The notes under the pieces were generated by a model. The model searched no databases and had not been told where the DNA came from. It was given only the letters and a program-made list of their open reading frames with translations. Below, piece by piece: positions 23,220 to 31,748 of a stretch of 64,000 bases of DNA (position 1 is the stretch's first letter; every line of letters starts with the position of its first letter). Where the stretch lies: the NCBI RefSeq assembly GCF_001187505.1, contig NZ_CP012150.1, positions 4,092,001 to 4,156,000 of the forward strand. The letters are read 5' to 3'. The position numbers and the translations under genes are program-made. Source of the DNA: Mycolicibacterium goodii. GTDB lineage: Bacteria; Actinomycetota; Actinomycetes; Mycobacteriales; Mycobacteriaceae.

Positions 23220-24140
23220 GTGGGTACGTTCATCGCCAGACGGGTGGGCCAGGGCGCGCTCACCATCGCGATACTGGCGGTTCTCGTCTTTTTGTTGTCG
23301 CGGGTCACCGGTGACCCCCTCAACACCCTCGTCCCCATCGAAGCGACACCGGCCCAACGGGAGAACATCGCGCGGCAACTCGGTCTGGACAAACCCCTCT
23401 ACCAGCAATTTTTCGTCTACATCGGGAGCCTGCTGACCGGCGACTTCGGCGTGTCGTTCACTCACCGGGTACCAGTCTCGGACCTCTTCGCGGAGCGGAT
23501 CTTCAACAGCCTTGCACTCGTCGTGCCCGCGTTCGTCATCGTCGTCATCCTTGGCCCAGTCCTGGGCGTTATCGGTGCGACGTCGCGGTTCACCATCGTC
23601 CGTAAGGCCGTGTTGATCTTCGCGACGCTCGGTATCGCGCTTCCGGTGTTCTGGATCGGCCTGGTTTTCGTTCGCATCTTCGCCGTACAGCTGGGCTGGT
23701 TGCCTGCCTCCCGAATGGGCGACTGGACTCACTACGTCCTGCCTGTTGCGTCGCTGTCGCTGATGATGATCGCCGGCATGATGCGGCTGGTGCGCTCCAG
23801 CATGCTGGATTCCCTTGGCCGCGACTACATCAAGCTGGCCCGCATCACCGGCGTGTCCGAACGCTCCATCCGGTGGAAACATGCACTGCGCAACTCGCTG
23901 TCGTCGGCGGTCGCTTTTCTCGGCGTCTACATGTCGCTACTGGTGGCAGGTACCACCGTCGTCGAGAAGGTGTTCGCATGGCCGGGTGTCGGTCTGCTCC
24001 TCTACGACGGGGTGGTTGCCCGTAACTATCCGCTGGTGCAGGGAATCATTCTCATCTCGGCGGTCATGGTCGTGGCGCTCAACGCGGTGTTCGACGTGTT
24101 GCAGGCATACCTCGATCCGAAGATCCGGCTGGGAGCGTGA
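23220..24140 (+). CDS. Oligopeptide-type ABC transporter permease (DppB-like)
   Basis: A 306-residue inner-membrane permease with about six helices. N-terminal pattern FIARRVGQGALTIAILAVLVFLLSR and GDPLNT are typical of DppB/OppB; the EAA loop is seen in DYIKLARITGVSERSIRWKHALRN. It starts with GTG, preceded by a strong AAGGAGGTGAG site directly abutting the previous stop. Overlaps the next permease gene at its stop. Confidence 0.94.
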   Translation: MGTFIARRVGQGALTIAILAVLVFLLSRVTGDPLNTLVPIEATPAQRENIARQLGLDKPLYQQFFVYIGSLLTGDFGVSFTHRVPVSDLFAERIFNSLALVVPAFVIVVILGPVLGVIGATSRFTIVRKAVLIFATLGIALPVFWIGLVFVRIFAVQLGWLPASRMGDWTHYVLPVASLSLMMIAGMMRLVRSSMLDSLGRDYIKLARITGVSERSIRWKHALRNSLSSAVAFLGVYMSLLVAGTTVVEKVFAWPGVGLLLYDGVVARNYPLVQGIILISAVMVVALNAVFDVLQAYLDPKIRLGA

Positions 24141-25036
24141 TGACGAATATGACTGCGCAATTGGCGATGCCGCCGGTCGAGCCCGTGGTGATCGACACTC
24201 CGAAGCCGCGACGGCGCGGCTTCCCGCTGCGCCGCCTGCCGTGGACCGCGATCATCATCATCGTCGCGTTCCTCGCGGCCGGGCTGTTCGCACCGCTGCT
24301 GGCTCCATTCGATCCGTACACGCCGAGTCTCGGCGACCGCCTCCAACCGCCGTCGGCGGAGCACTGGCTAGGGACCGACACGTTGGGACGTGATCTGTTG
24401 AGCCGGTTGATCTTCGGCGCACGTGTGACCTTGGTGGTCGTGATGATCGCCTTGGCGGTGTCGGCTGCGATCGGGATTGCGGTCGGCGTCATCGCCGGTT
24501 ACCTCCGGGGCCGGGTGGACACGGTGATCTCGCGCACGGTTGATGCGATGTTGGCCATTCCGTCGATCTTCGTGGCGTTGGCGTTGGCGGCCGCCCGAGG
24601 CCCCGGGCAGGCGTCAGTGGTCATCGCGGTGTCCATCGTGTTGTGGGCGCGGTTCGCACGAGTCATCCGGTCCGACGTATTGTCGCTGACCGAACAGGAT
24701 TTCATCGCACAGGCGCAGGTGACCGGGTGTTCGCGGATACGCACCATGCTGATCCACATCCTGCCGAACGTGCTCAACAGCGTCATGGTGTTGCTGAGCA
24801 TCAACATGGGCTACGTCATCATGCTCGAAGCGTCGCTCAGCTTCCTTGGTGCGGGCATTCCGCCACCGACGCCGTCGTGGGGCGCGATGGTGTCAGAAGG
24901 GCAGAACTACATCGGAGTCGCCTGGTGGGTCTCGATCATGCCGGGCATCGCGATTGCGCTGATTGTGCTTGCGCTCAACGTTTTCGGTGACTGGCTGCGT
25001 GACTACCTCGATCCTCGCACTCGTGATGCTGTCTAG
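24140..25036 (+). CDS. Oligopeptide-type ABC transporter permease (DppC-like)
   Basis: A 298-residue permease. Landmarks are the N-terminal helix, the DppC motif LAPFDPYTPSLGDRLQPPS followed by HWLGTDTLGRDLLSRLIFGAR, and the EAA loop DFIAQAQVTGCSRIRTMLIHILPN. ATG 24140 overlaps the preceding stop (TGATG); a GTG one codon earlier is an alternative. Pairs with the DppB-like permease. Confidence 0.94.
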   Translation: MTNMTAQLAMPPVEPVVIDTPKPRRRGFPLRRLPWTAIIIIVAFLAAGLFAPLLAPFDPYTPSLGDRLQPPSAEHWLGTDTLGRDLLSRLIFGARVTLVVVMIALAVSAAIGIAVGVIAGYLRGRVDTVISRTVDAMLAIPSIFVALALAAARGPGQASVVIAVSIVLWARFARVIRSDVLSLTEQDFIAQAQVTGCSRIRTMLIHILPNVLNSVMVLLSINMGYVIMLEASLSFLGAGIPPPTPSWGAMVSEGQNYIGVAWWVSIMPGIAIALIVLALNVFGDWLRDYLDPRTRDAV

Positions 25037-25070
25037 AGCGACGCGCTCAAACCCGGAAGGTTACTTTGCT

Positions 25071-26105
25071 ATGACTTCGGTGGACACCGATGATCCCATA
25101 CTATCGGTCGAAAACCTCGCGATCGAGATGAGGTCACGTCTGGGCGTCGGGCACGCGGTTTCGGGGGTGTCATTCGCCGTACGGCGAGGCGAGACCCTGG
25201 GCCTGGTCGGCGAATCGGGATCGGGAAAGAGCCTGACCGCGTCGGCGATCCTTCAGCTACTGCCCAAACCGATCGCCCACATCACCTCGGGAGCCATCAA
25301 GTTCAACGGCTCTGATCTGCTCACCAAATCCGAGCGGGCGATGCGCGAGATTCGTGGCCGCCACATCTCGATGGTGCTACAGGATCCCTTGAGTGCCCTC
25401 AACCCGGTGTTCACCATAGGATCGCAGTTGCGCGAGCCGCTAAGGATGCATACGCCTCTGAAGGGAACAGCGCTGACCGACCGCGCGGTCGAACTTCTTG
25501 ATTTGATGAAGATTCCGCAGCCCCGAGAACGGTTGGGCAACTACCCGCATCAGTTCAGCGGGGGAATGCGACAGCGCGTGGTCGGCGCCATCGCCATCGC
25601 GGCCGAACCGGAGCTGCTCATCGCTGACGAGCCGACGACTGCCTTGGACGTGACGGTTCAGGCCGCATATCTCGAACTGCTCAAGGAACTGAACGACCGC
25701 ACCAACATGGCGATGTTGTTCATCACACACGATTTCGGTGTAGTGCGCAGTGTTTGCGACCGGGTAGCCGTGATGTACGCGGGCAGGCTGGTCGAAGTCG
25801 CCCCGACCCGCACGGTATTCAGTGCTCCGCGGCATCCATACACGCGCGCCCTGATCAATGCGGTTCCGGATATTCGCCGTCCGACGGAGCGCTTGGCGAC
25901 GATTTCCGGGTCGCCGCCGTCCATTTATGACCAGCCGACCGGCTGCAGATTCCATTCACGCTGCTGGCTGTACCGAGAGCTCGGGGAGCCCGAACGGTGC
26001 CGAACCGAGGTGCCCAACTTTGACGGCAAAGCGGCAGGTGCGGACTCCGCCGCCGCTTGTCACTTCACCGAGGAAGCAGCTGAGAGGTCACCCGTGATGG
26101 TCTGA
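25071..26105 (+). CDS. Oligopeptide-type ABC transporter ATP-binding protein (OppD/DppD-like)
   Basis: A 344-residue ATPase with Walker A GESGSGKSLT, signature FSGGMRQR, Walker B LLIADEPTTALD, H-loop ITHDFG, and the C-terminal GCRFHSRCWLY cysteine motif of Opp/Dpp ATPases. A CCGGAAGG site precedes the ATG at 25071. It completes the SBP-PrpD-F-B-C-D operon and is the last clear member. Confidence 0.95.
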   Translation: MTSVDTDDPILSVENLAIEMRSRLGVGHAVSGVSFAVRRGETLGLVGESGSGKSLTASAILQLLPKPIAHITSGAIKFNGSDLLTKSERAMREIRGRHISMVLQDPLSALNPVFTIGSQLREPLRMHTPLKGTALTDRAVELLDLMKIPQPRERLGNYPHQFSGGMRQRVVGAIAIAAEPELLIADEPTTALDVTVQAAYLELLKELNDRTNMAMLFITHDFGVVRSVCDRVAVMYAGRLVEVAPTRTVFSAPRHPYTRALINAVPDIRRPTERLATISGSPPSIYDQPTGCRFHSRCWLYRELGEPERCRTEVPNFDGKAAGADSAAACHFTEEAAERSPVMV

Positions 26106-26154
26106 ACTGCATGGTGACTGAACCCGCACGAGGCGCGCAGCGACTCCTGTTCGA

Positions 26155-26215
26155 TCCACGACGGCTGACGACAGCCAGGCGTCCGAGTCACTCGTCGATG
26201 GAAAGTTCGTGCAGC
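26155..26215. repeat. Diverged intergenic repeat, copy A
   Basis: The segment around GGCTGACGACAGCCAGGCGT (from 26161) and the following AAAGTTCG-type stretch aligns without gaps to the segment starting near 28510 (GGTTGACGACAGCCGGGCGT). About three quarters of some 54 positions match by eye. The two copies flank the MBL-hydrolase and TRAP-binding-protein genes. Confidence 0.4.
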
Positions 26216-26333
26216 CCTCGTGGTGGTGGACTCGATCGCCGACGTCACAGGTCTGGTCGCCGTCTTGCAGTAGGCGAGCGGCTCCCATCCGCTCCGTCTG
26301 GCACGTTCACACAACTAGAGGAGAAGAACAGTC

Positions 26334-27143
26334 ATGACTGATTCCGAGTATGAAGTCGTTGCCCTGCGCTATGCCTTCAGAGAGGACGGCACCGCCTCGA
26401 GTACCTATTACGCGTACGAAGTCTACGGTGAGGCCGATCATTCGATTGCGTCGGACTATTACATCTTCGTGGCACGAAACGACTTTCGCACCGTGCTGGT
26501 CGACTGCGGCTATTCGCCGCGGCGTGCGCGCGAGCGGGGGCGGACTCTGACGGCGCTCCCCGAGGAGCTTCTCGCGCGGATGGGCATCGCGCCGGAGGAC
26601 GTCGACCACGTGGTGCTCACCCACATGCACTGGGATCATGTCGGCAACACCGGCCTGTTCCCCAACGCGACGTTCAGCATCGCCCGTAGCGAGTACGAGT
26701 CCGTCACCGGCCCCTATGGGCGTCGGCCGTGCATCGGTGTGGCCCTCGGTGATGAGGAACTCGAAGCGGTGAAAGGCCTCGAGCTCGCAGGCCGTCTCTA
26801 CCAAGTTCCCGATGGCGGCGTCGAACTCTTCCCTGGAATCCGTCTGGTAGTGGCTCCGGGACACACGCCGGGACAGTTGCTCACTGATGTGACCACGTCG
26901 ACGGGCTCGGTCGTCCTGGCATCGGATGCGCTGCACTTCTATGACGAAATGGCTCTCGACCGCCCATTCTGGGTCTTCACCGATCTGGCGGGCATGTACC
27001 GAACGTACGAACTGTTGCGTAGCTACTCGGCGCGCCCGAACACCGTTGTCGTTCCGGGCCACGACCCCGCCGTCACCACGCACTTCAGGGAGATCGCCGA
27101 GAACTGTTTCGACCTGACGACTCCTTTGTCGGGCACGGCGTAG
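26334..27143 (+). CDS. Metallo-beta-lactamase fold hydrolase (lactonase-like)
   Basis: A 269-residue MBL-fold protein with the metal-binding motif THMHWDHVGN near residue 95 (HxHxDH), a later histidine in VAPGHTPGQLL and a bridging aspartate in VLASDALHF, plus a C-terminal VVPGHDP histidine. The arrangement resembles the N-acyl-homoserine-lactonase/quorum-quenching group, so hydrolysis of a lactone or ester is likely. A GAGGAGAAG site lies in front of the ATG. It follows the ABC operon by 228 bases and may act on the same compound. Confidence 0.88.
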   Translation: MTDSEYEVVALRYAFREDGTASSTYYAYEVYGEADHSIASDYYIFVARNDFRTVLVDCGYSPRRARERGRTLTALPEELLARMGIAPEDVDHVVLTHMHWDHVGNTGLFPNATFSIARSEYESVTGPYGRRPCIGVALGDEELEAVKGLELAGRLYQVPDGGVELFPGIRLVVAPGHTPGQLLTDVTTSTGSVVLASDALHFYDEMALDRPFWVFTDLAGMYRTYELLRSYSARPNTVVVPGHDPAVTTHFREIAENCFDLTTPLSGTA

Positions 27144-27222
27144 GAACGGCGAGGATGAAGACGATTGATCGGATGTACGTCGGGTCGGAACGACGCGCAG
27201 AGTGGTCGAGCGGGGGGCGCGG

Positions 27223-28308
27223 ATGGTGAGGCGTCGAAGGCCGAGGGAGTTCGCCCGAATCGCGTTGGTGGTCCTCTGCGTGCTGATGCTCACCGCAGGG
27301 TGCGGGCCGAGCGTGAGGGTCGGTTCCGACGGCACGATCACCCTCCGTGTCGCGCACGACATGCCGGCGTCCTACGGCCTGGTCAAGCACGGCGTCGAGG
27401 TCTGGATGGACGAGGTGAGGGAGCGGACGGGCGGAAAGGTTCAGTTCGATTATTACCCGGCCGGGCAGCTGATCGGGGCCGGCGAGTTGCTGTCGGCGGT
27501 GAAGTCCGGCGTCGTGCACGTGTCGGCCTTCGTTCCGGCCACGTCGGCGGGCGCCGACCTGCCGCTGACCGACGTGCTGAGCGTTCCCGGATTCGCCGCG
27601 TCCTCGACGAACGTCCGATACCGGGCGTACTGGGATGTGTTGAAGAATCAGCTCTATGAGGCCGAATGGCGGCAGCAGGGCATCCGCCCGGTCGTCAGCC
27701 TCTTGACGGGCCCGTACCAGCTGATCATGACGGGCCCGCCGCGTCGTGGACTCGACGGCTGGAGGGGGCGGACCATCCGGACCTCCGGAGGGGCGGCCGA
27801 TTTCCTCGTCGCTGGACTCGAGAGTGCGGCCGTCACGATGTCCGGGGCTGAGCAGTACGAGGCGCTCCAGCGGGGGACTATCGATAGTGGGGTTAACTCA
27901 TTGGATGCGCTCGTGCCTTTCCGGTTCTACGAGGTGGTCGACGCAGCGACTACGAATCTGCCGATCGGCGGATCAGTCGCGGTGATGGCGATCGGGGAGG
28001 AGGTCTACGACGCCCTGCCCGAGGCGGTCCGCAAGGCCATGGACGAGGCGAGCGCCATCGCGATGAAGGCGTCAGCCGACGCGGTGAATGCGCAGTTGGA
28101 GACAGGCAGAGAAAAAACCGCGGACGCCGTCGAGTACTACGCGATGACGGACGGTGAACTGGCAGAGCTCGACCCGGTCTTCACTGAGGCGAGGGAGCGC
28201 TGGATTGCGCAACGCGAGAAGAACGGCCTTCCGGGGCGCGAGATCGTCGATGCTTGGGCCCGAGCGCTTTCGAACGCTGAACGCGAAGAGGGAGTCGCGC
28301 CGAGCTGA
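27223..28308 (+). CDS. TRAP-type dicarboxylate binding lipoprotein (DctP family), orphan
   Basis: A 361-residue periplasmic-type binding protein. The signal peptide ends with lipobox LTAGC (cysteine near residue 26). DctP/SBP_bac_7 features are TLRVAHDMPASYGLVKHGVE near the mature start, GGKVQFDYYPAGQLIGAGEL, and the conserved arginine helix RGLDGWRGRTIRTSGGAA. TRAP systems need DctQ and DctM membrane subunits; neither is encoded in this window. It may work with components elsewhere or have been recruited by another transporter or sensor. Confidence 0.88.
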   Translation: MVRRRRPREFARIALVVLCVLMLTAGCGPSVRVGSDGTITLRVAHDMPASYGLVKHGVEVWMDEVRERTGGKVQFDYYPAGQLIGAGELLSAVKSGVVHVSAFVPATSAGADLPLTDVLSVPGFAASSTNVRYRAYWDVLKNQLYEAEWRQQGIRPVVSLLTGPYQLIMTGPPRRGLDGWRGRTIRTSGGAADFLVAGLESAAVTMSGAEQYEALQRGTIDSGVNSLDALVPFRFYEVVDAATTNLPIGGSVAVMAIGEEVYDALPEAVRKAMDEASAIAMKASADAVNAQLETGREKTADAVEYYAMTDGELAELDPVFTEARERWIAQREKNGLPGREIVDAWARALSNAEREEGVAPS

Positions 28309-28726
28309 TCGCCGGCGGAGTCGGCGTCTTGTTCCGAATCGATGCGCACTGAACTCCTCCCGCCGGGGGCGCAGCAGGACCACTTGGTAGAGGCGTAGAC
28401 GCGGTTGTCGGCACACGTCGTGCGGCCTGCGAGATGTTACGAGATCACCGACTACCTCAGTGGTCGCATAAAGGCCCATTGGTGGTATCGGTGTTTACCC
28501 GCCCGAGCCGGTTGACGACAGCCGGGCGTTCGGGCGTCCGTCGACGCAAAGTTCGGCCAGCACTTGATCATCGCGCCCGAGGTTGAGGCGCTGAGCGGTC
28601 AGTGGCCGGGCGTGTCCGGACCTGATGGTGCAAGGCTCGTGGCGCCCTGCACGGCTTGCTGCAGTCCAGCGGCGGAAGGCCCGCCAGCTGATAGCGGGTT
28701 GACTGCACCGCCGCCGGCGCATAGAT
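28309..28726. other. Intergenic region with diverged repeat copy B
   Basis: About 420 bases with no supported gene. The segment near 28510-28563 is the second copy of the diverged repeat seen at 26155-26215. Its minus-strand reading (LAELCVDGRPNARLSSTG) could be the fossil of a coding segment, but no family is recognisable. Confidence 0.4.
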
Positions 28727-28759
28727 TGTAATAACGAACGGAGACTCATATATACGAAC
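28727..28759 (+). promoter_or_regulatory. Tandem 13-bp operator-like pair upstream of PrpD copy 2
   Basis: TGTAATAACGAAC (28727-28739) and CATATATACGAAC (28747-28759) are same-strand copies exactly 20 bases apart. The second is centred on a near-palindromic TCATATATACGA core. They stand in the AT-rich stretch directly before the MmgE/PrpD coding region. Confidence 0.6.
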
Positions 28760-28898
28760 TCATGCGATGGGGTCGTTTTCTACTGTCTCGAACATTCGCG
28801 GGGTGCACACCGGCGGTGCCGGGTCCCTTCCCGGCGATAAGGGAACAACACGATCGATGAGCCCGACCTTTGAACCGGCGACGGGAGATTACGAATTC

Positions 28899-30305
28899 AT
28901 GACCAGCACACGACAATTCGATCTTGAGCGAAAGGACGCCGGTGCCATCCTGGCCGCTGCGGCGGCTGACACTACGTTCGACGACTTGCCCGATGCTGCG
29001 ATCCGGAATGCAAAGTGGGGCATCCTCGATACGTTGGGCGTTTGTGTTGCGGCCACAACGACAGCCGATGACTATCTTGGACCGATCCGGCGCTGGCTCA
29101 GCAACGCGCCGTCTGGCATGGTGCCCGCGGTCACCCTCGACAGGCAGCTGACGCCGCTCGATGCGATTCTGTGGTGGGGCGCGCTCGCCCACACCCTTGA
29201 CTACGACGACGTCGCGGGCTACTCGCATCCCTCGGGCCCTGCTGTGTGTGCGGCACTGCCTACGGCGCACGCCGCGCGCATCGACGGACGACAACTGATC
29301 ACCGCCGTGGCATTGGGCCAAGACCTGGTGATTCGACTCGCGCAGGCTGTCCGCAAACCAGTCTCCCAGTACGGTTGGCTGCCCTCGATTCCCGGTATCC
29401 TCGGTGCCGCCATCACGACGTCCAAAGTGCTGTCGCTGGATGCGGAGCAGACCCGGAGTAGTTTGGGTCTGGCACTTCATCAGACCTCGGGAACCATGGA
29501 GGCACTGGCGCGACCCGGTTCGGCCTACCGTGCAGTGCGGGAAGGATTCAACGCCCGCGCGGGCGCGATGTCGGCCTACTTGGCGGGCGAGGGGATGCCC
29601 GGTGATGCCACCAGCCTCGAGGGTCAGTACGGGTATTTCAACCAGTTCTTTCACGGTGATTACGACCGGGGATTCCTGGTGAACCCGACGTTGCTCGGTC
29701 CGCTCACCACATTCAAACCCTGGCCGTGTGCGGGTCATCCGCAGCTGTTCCTCACCGCGGTCGCAGATCTGCTGAAGGGTGGCGAAGTCAATCCCGCCAC
29801 GATCAAATCGATTCGGATCACCGGATGCAGCGACCTGCTACCGCACCAATGCGAGCCGATTGACGTGCGTTCAGCGCCACCACACAGCATCGATGCCAAG
29901 GTCAGCATCCCGTTCCTCATCGGCAAACTCCTCACACACGGCACGATCACCATTGACGATTTCACGGTGGACGGGCTCAAAGATGCGCCGGCCAGCGCTC
30001 TCGGTGAGCGGGTCCGGTGGAAGTTGGACGTCGGGCTTCGGCGAGGCATGAACGATTACGGGATCGGCATCGTGGAGATCGAACACGAGGACGGCTCCAC
30101 GGCACGCAGTGAGGCAGCGTTCCCGCTCGGTCACCCGGAGAATCCGCTGGTCTGGGACGACATCGTCACCAAGTTCCACAACTGCATGCAATTGGCTGGG
30201 CTGGGGCATGTTTCGGAGAAGGTCGTGCAGACGGTAGACAATCTCGAGTCCCTGCCTGATGTCACGGCTTTGCTCAACTCGATCGGCAACGGCAGTCGCG
30301 AATGA
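28899..30305 (+). CDS. MmgE/PrpD family protein (copy 2)
   Basis: A 468-residue MmgE/PrpD protein. Landmarks: NAKWGILDTLGVCVAATTTA near residue 45, HTLDYDDVAGYSHPSGP with the active-site aspartate/histidine region near residue 105, and FKPWPCAGHPQLFLTAV matching the second conserved Lys/His segment. I prefer ATG 28899 because the family pattern begins soon after it; in-frame ATGs at 28857 and 28767 would add 14 or 44 residues. It is distinct from copy 1 and is followed 15 bases later by an MFS gene, so a transporter-enzyme pair is likely. Confidence 0.87.
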   Translation: MTSTRQFDLERKDAGAILAAAAADTTFDDLPDAAIRNAKWGILDTLGVCVAATTTADDYLGPIRRWLSNAPSGMVPAVTLDRQLTPLDAILWWGALAHTLDYDDVAGYSHPSGPAVCAALPTAHAARIDGRQLITAVALGQDLVIRLAQAVRKPVSQYGWLPSIPGILGAAITTSKVLSLDAEQTRSSLGLALHQTSGTMEALARPGSAYRAVREGFNARAGAMSAYLAGEGMPGDATSLEGQYGYFNQFFHGDYDRGFLVNPTLLGPLTTFKPWPCAGHPQLFLTAVADLLKGGEVNPATIKSIRITGCSDLLPHQCEPIDVRSAPPHSIDAKVSIPFLIGKLLTHGTITIDDFTVDGLKDAPASALGERVRWKLDVGLRRGMNDYGIGIVEIEHEDGSTARSEAAFPLGHPENPLVWDDIVTKFHNCMQLAGLGHVSEKVVQTVDNLESLPDVTALLNSIGNGSRE

Positions 30306-30320
30306 TGAAGCCCTCTCGAA

Positions 30321-31748
30321 ATGAATTGGGGGATTAGCACGTTCGCTCCCAAGCCGATAGCTTCACTACGCCGCCACCTATCTCTATATCCGGTCCTCGC
30401 CTATGCCGCGTTGACCAGTTCGGTCGTCAGTTCCCTCGGTATGTTGCTGGTGCCGAACATCTCGCATGAGATGAACGTCTCCATCGGTACTGCACAGTGG
30501 ATGCTGACGATCAACCTTCTTGTGGGCGCGGTCGCAACGCCGATCATGGGCAGGCTCAGCGACGGGCCCCACAAGAAGGCTCTCCTGCTGTGGTCAATCG
30601 CGATCATCCTCACCGGCTCCCTCGTCGCCGCGTTGGCGCCGAACTTTCTAGTGTTCCTGATCGGTCGGGCATTGCAAGGGCTGTCGTATGGGATTGTCCC
30701 TGTGACCATTTCGTTGGCGCGGCGTTATCTTCCAGGTGAGGACGTCCGTGCAGCGGTCTCCAGCCTGTCGGTGATCGTCGCGACAGGACTGGGCATCGGT
30801 TATCCCCTTACAGGCCTTCTGGCGAGTGCCTTCGGGTTTCGATCCGCCTTCGTCTTCGCGGTGATATTTCTGATCACCGCCGGTGGGGCGGTGTGGGTGG
30901 CAGCCCCGGCCGGCCCTGACGAACAGGCTCCCCGTCGGCCCCTCGACATTCAGGGTGCGACTCTTCTCGGACTCGGACTCGCGGCCTTGGTTGTCACCGT
31001 GAGTGAGGGCGCACGGTGGGGCTGGGGTTCTGCTGGGACTTTGATGGCCATGGTGATCGCGGTGTCAGCACTCGCCGGGTGGTCGCGGTTCGAACTGCGC
31101 ACACCGAATCCGCTCATCAATCTGCGCGCCATACGCAGCCCGGACGTTCTCCTTGCCCACAGCACCGCCATCGGCCTCGGGGCGGCGATGTATATCGGTC
31201 TGTCGATCGCAAGTCTGATTGGTCAATCACCAGCGACGAGCGAGTATGGACTTGATCTGACACTATCGGAGTCAGGATTCGTTATGCTGCCGCTGTCGAT
31301 CGGCAGCTTGGGCGCTAATCGGTTTGTACGGTGCATATCTCGCTATCTGAAAATGTCCTCCTTGCTTCTCTGCGGGGCAGCGGTGGTGACCGGCGGGGCC
31401 ACACTCATCGCACTGGCGCACGACGAGCTCTGGGAGATCCTCATCGGCATGTTTCTTTTTGGAGTGGGAATCGGAATGACCTACGCTGCGATGCCCGCTT
31501 TGATCGCTCGCAGTGTCGCCGCTGAGGAGCTGGGCAGCGCTGTCAGCTTCAATCAGGTGCTTCGCACTGTAGGGGGCACGTTCGGCAGTGCGGTCTCCGG
31601 CGCGGTGCTTGCCACCCACATGGCACCGGACCTGCACCCGACCGAAGGCGGCATCGCTCTCGCCCTGGAGATCAGCGCCATCGGGAGCGCCGTCGTGCTA
31701 CTGGGCATTTCGGTCAATTCCATCCGATTTTGGCGTAGAGACCACTAG
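30321..31748 (+). CDS. MFS transporter, DHA family (EmrB/QacA-like)
   Basis: A 475-residue inner-membrane protein with about 14 hydrophobic segments. The N-terminal helix pair, IMGRLSDGPHKKALLLWS (motif A region) and IGRALQGLSYGIVPVTISLARRYLP (drug/H+ antiporter-type motif) place it with the DHA2-like group. The usual motif-A pattern GxLaDrxGrkxxl is degenerate (GPHKKA). Coupled closely with the MmgE/PrpD gene upstream, so it may export a product or import a substrate. Ends tail-to-tail with the next gene, the two stop codons overlapping in CTAG. Confidence 0.9.
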   Translation: MNWGISTFAPKPIASLRRHLSLYPVLAYAALTSSVVSSLGMLLVPNISHEMNVSIGTAQWMLTINLLVGAVATPIMGRLSDGPHKKALLLWSIAIILTGSLVAALAPNFLVFLIGRALQGLSYGIVPVTISLARRYLPGEDVRAAVSSLSVIVATGLGIGYPLTGLLASAFGFRSAFVFAVIFLITAGGAVWVAAPAGPDEQAPRRPLDIQGATLLGLGLAALVVTVSEGARWGWGSAGTLMAMVIAVSALAGWSRFELRTPNPLINLRAIRSPDVLLAHSTAIGLGAAMYIGLSIASLIGQSPATSEYGLDLTLSESGFVMLPLSIGSLGANRFVRCISRYLKMSSLLLCGAAVVTGGATLIALAHDELWEILIGMFLFGVGIGMTYAAMPALIARSVAAEELGSAVSFNQVLRTVGGTFGSAVSGAVLATHMAPDLHPTEGGIALALEISAIGSAVVLLGISVNSIRFWRRDH

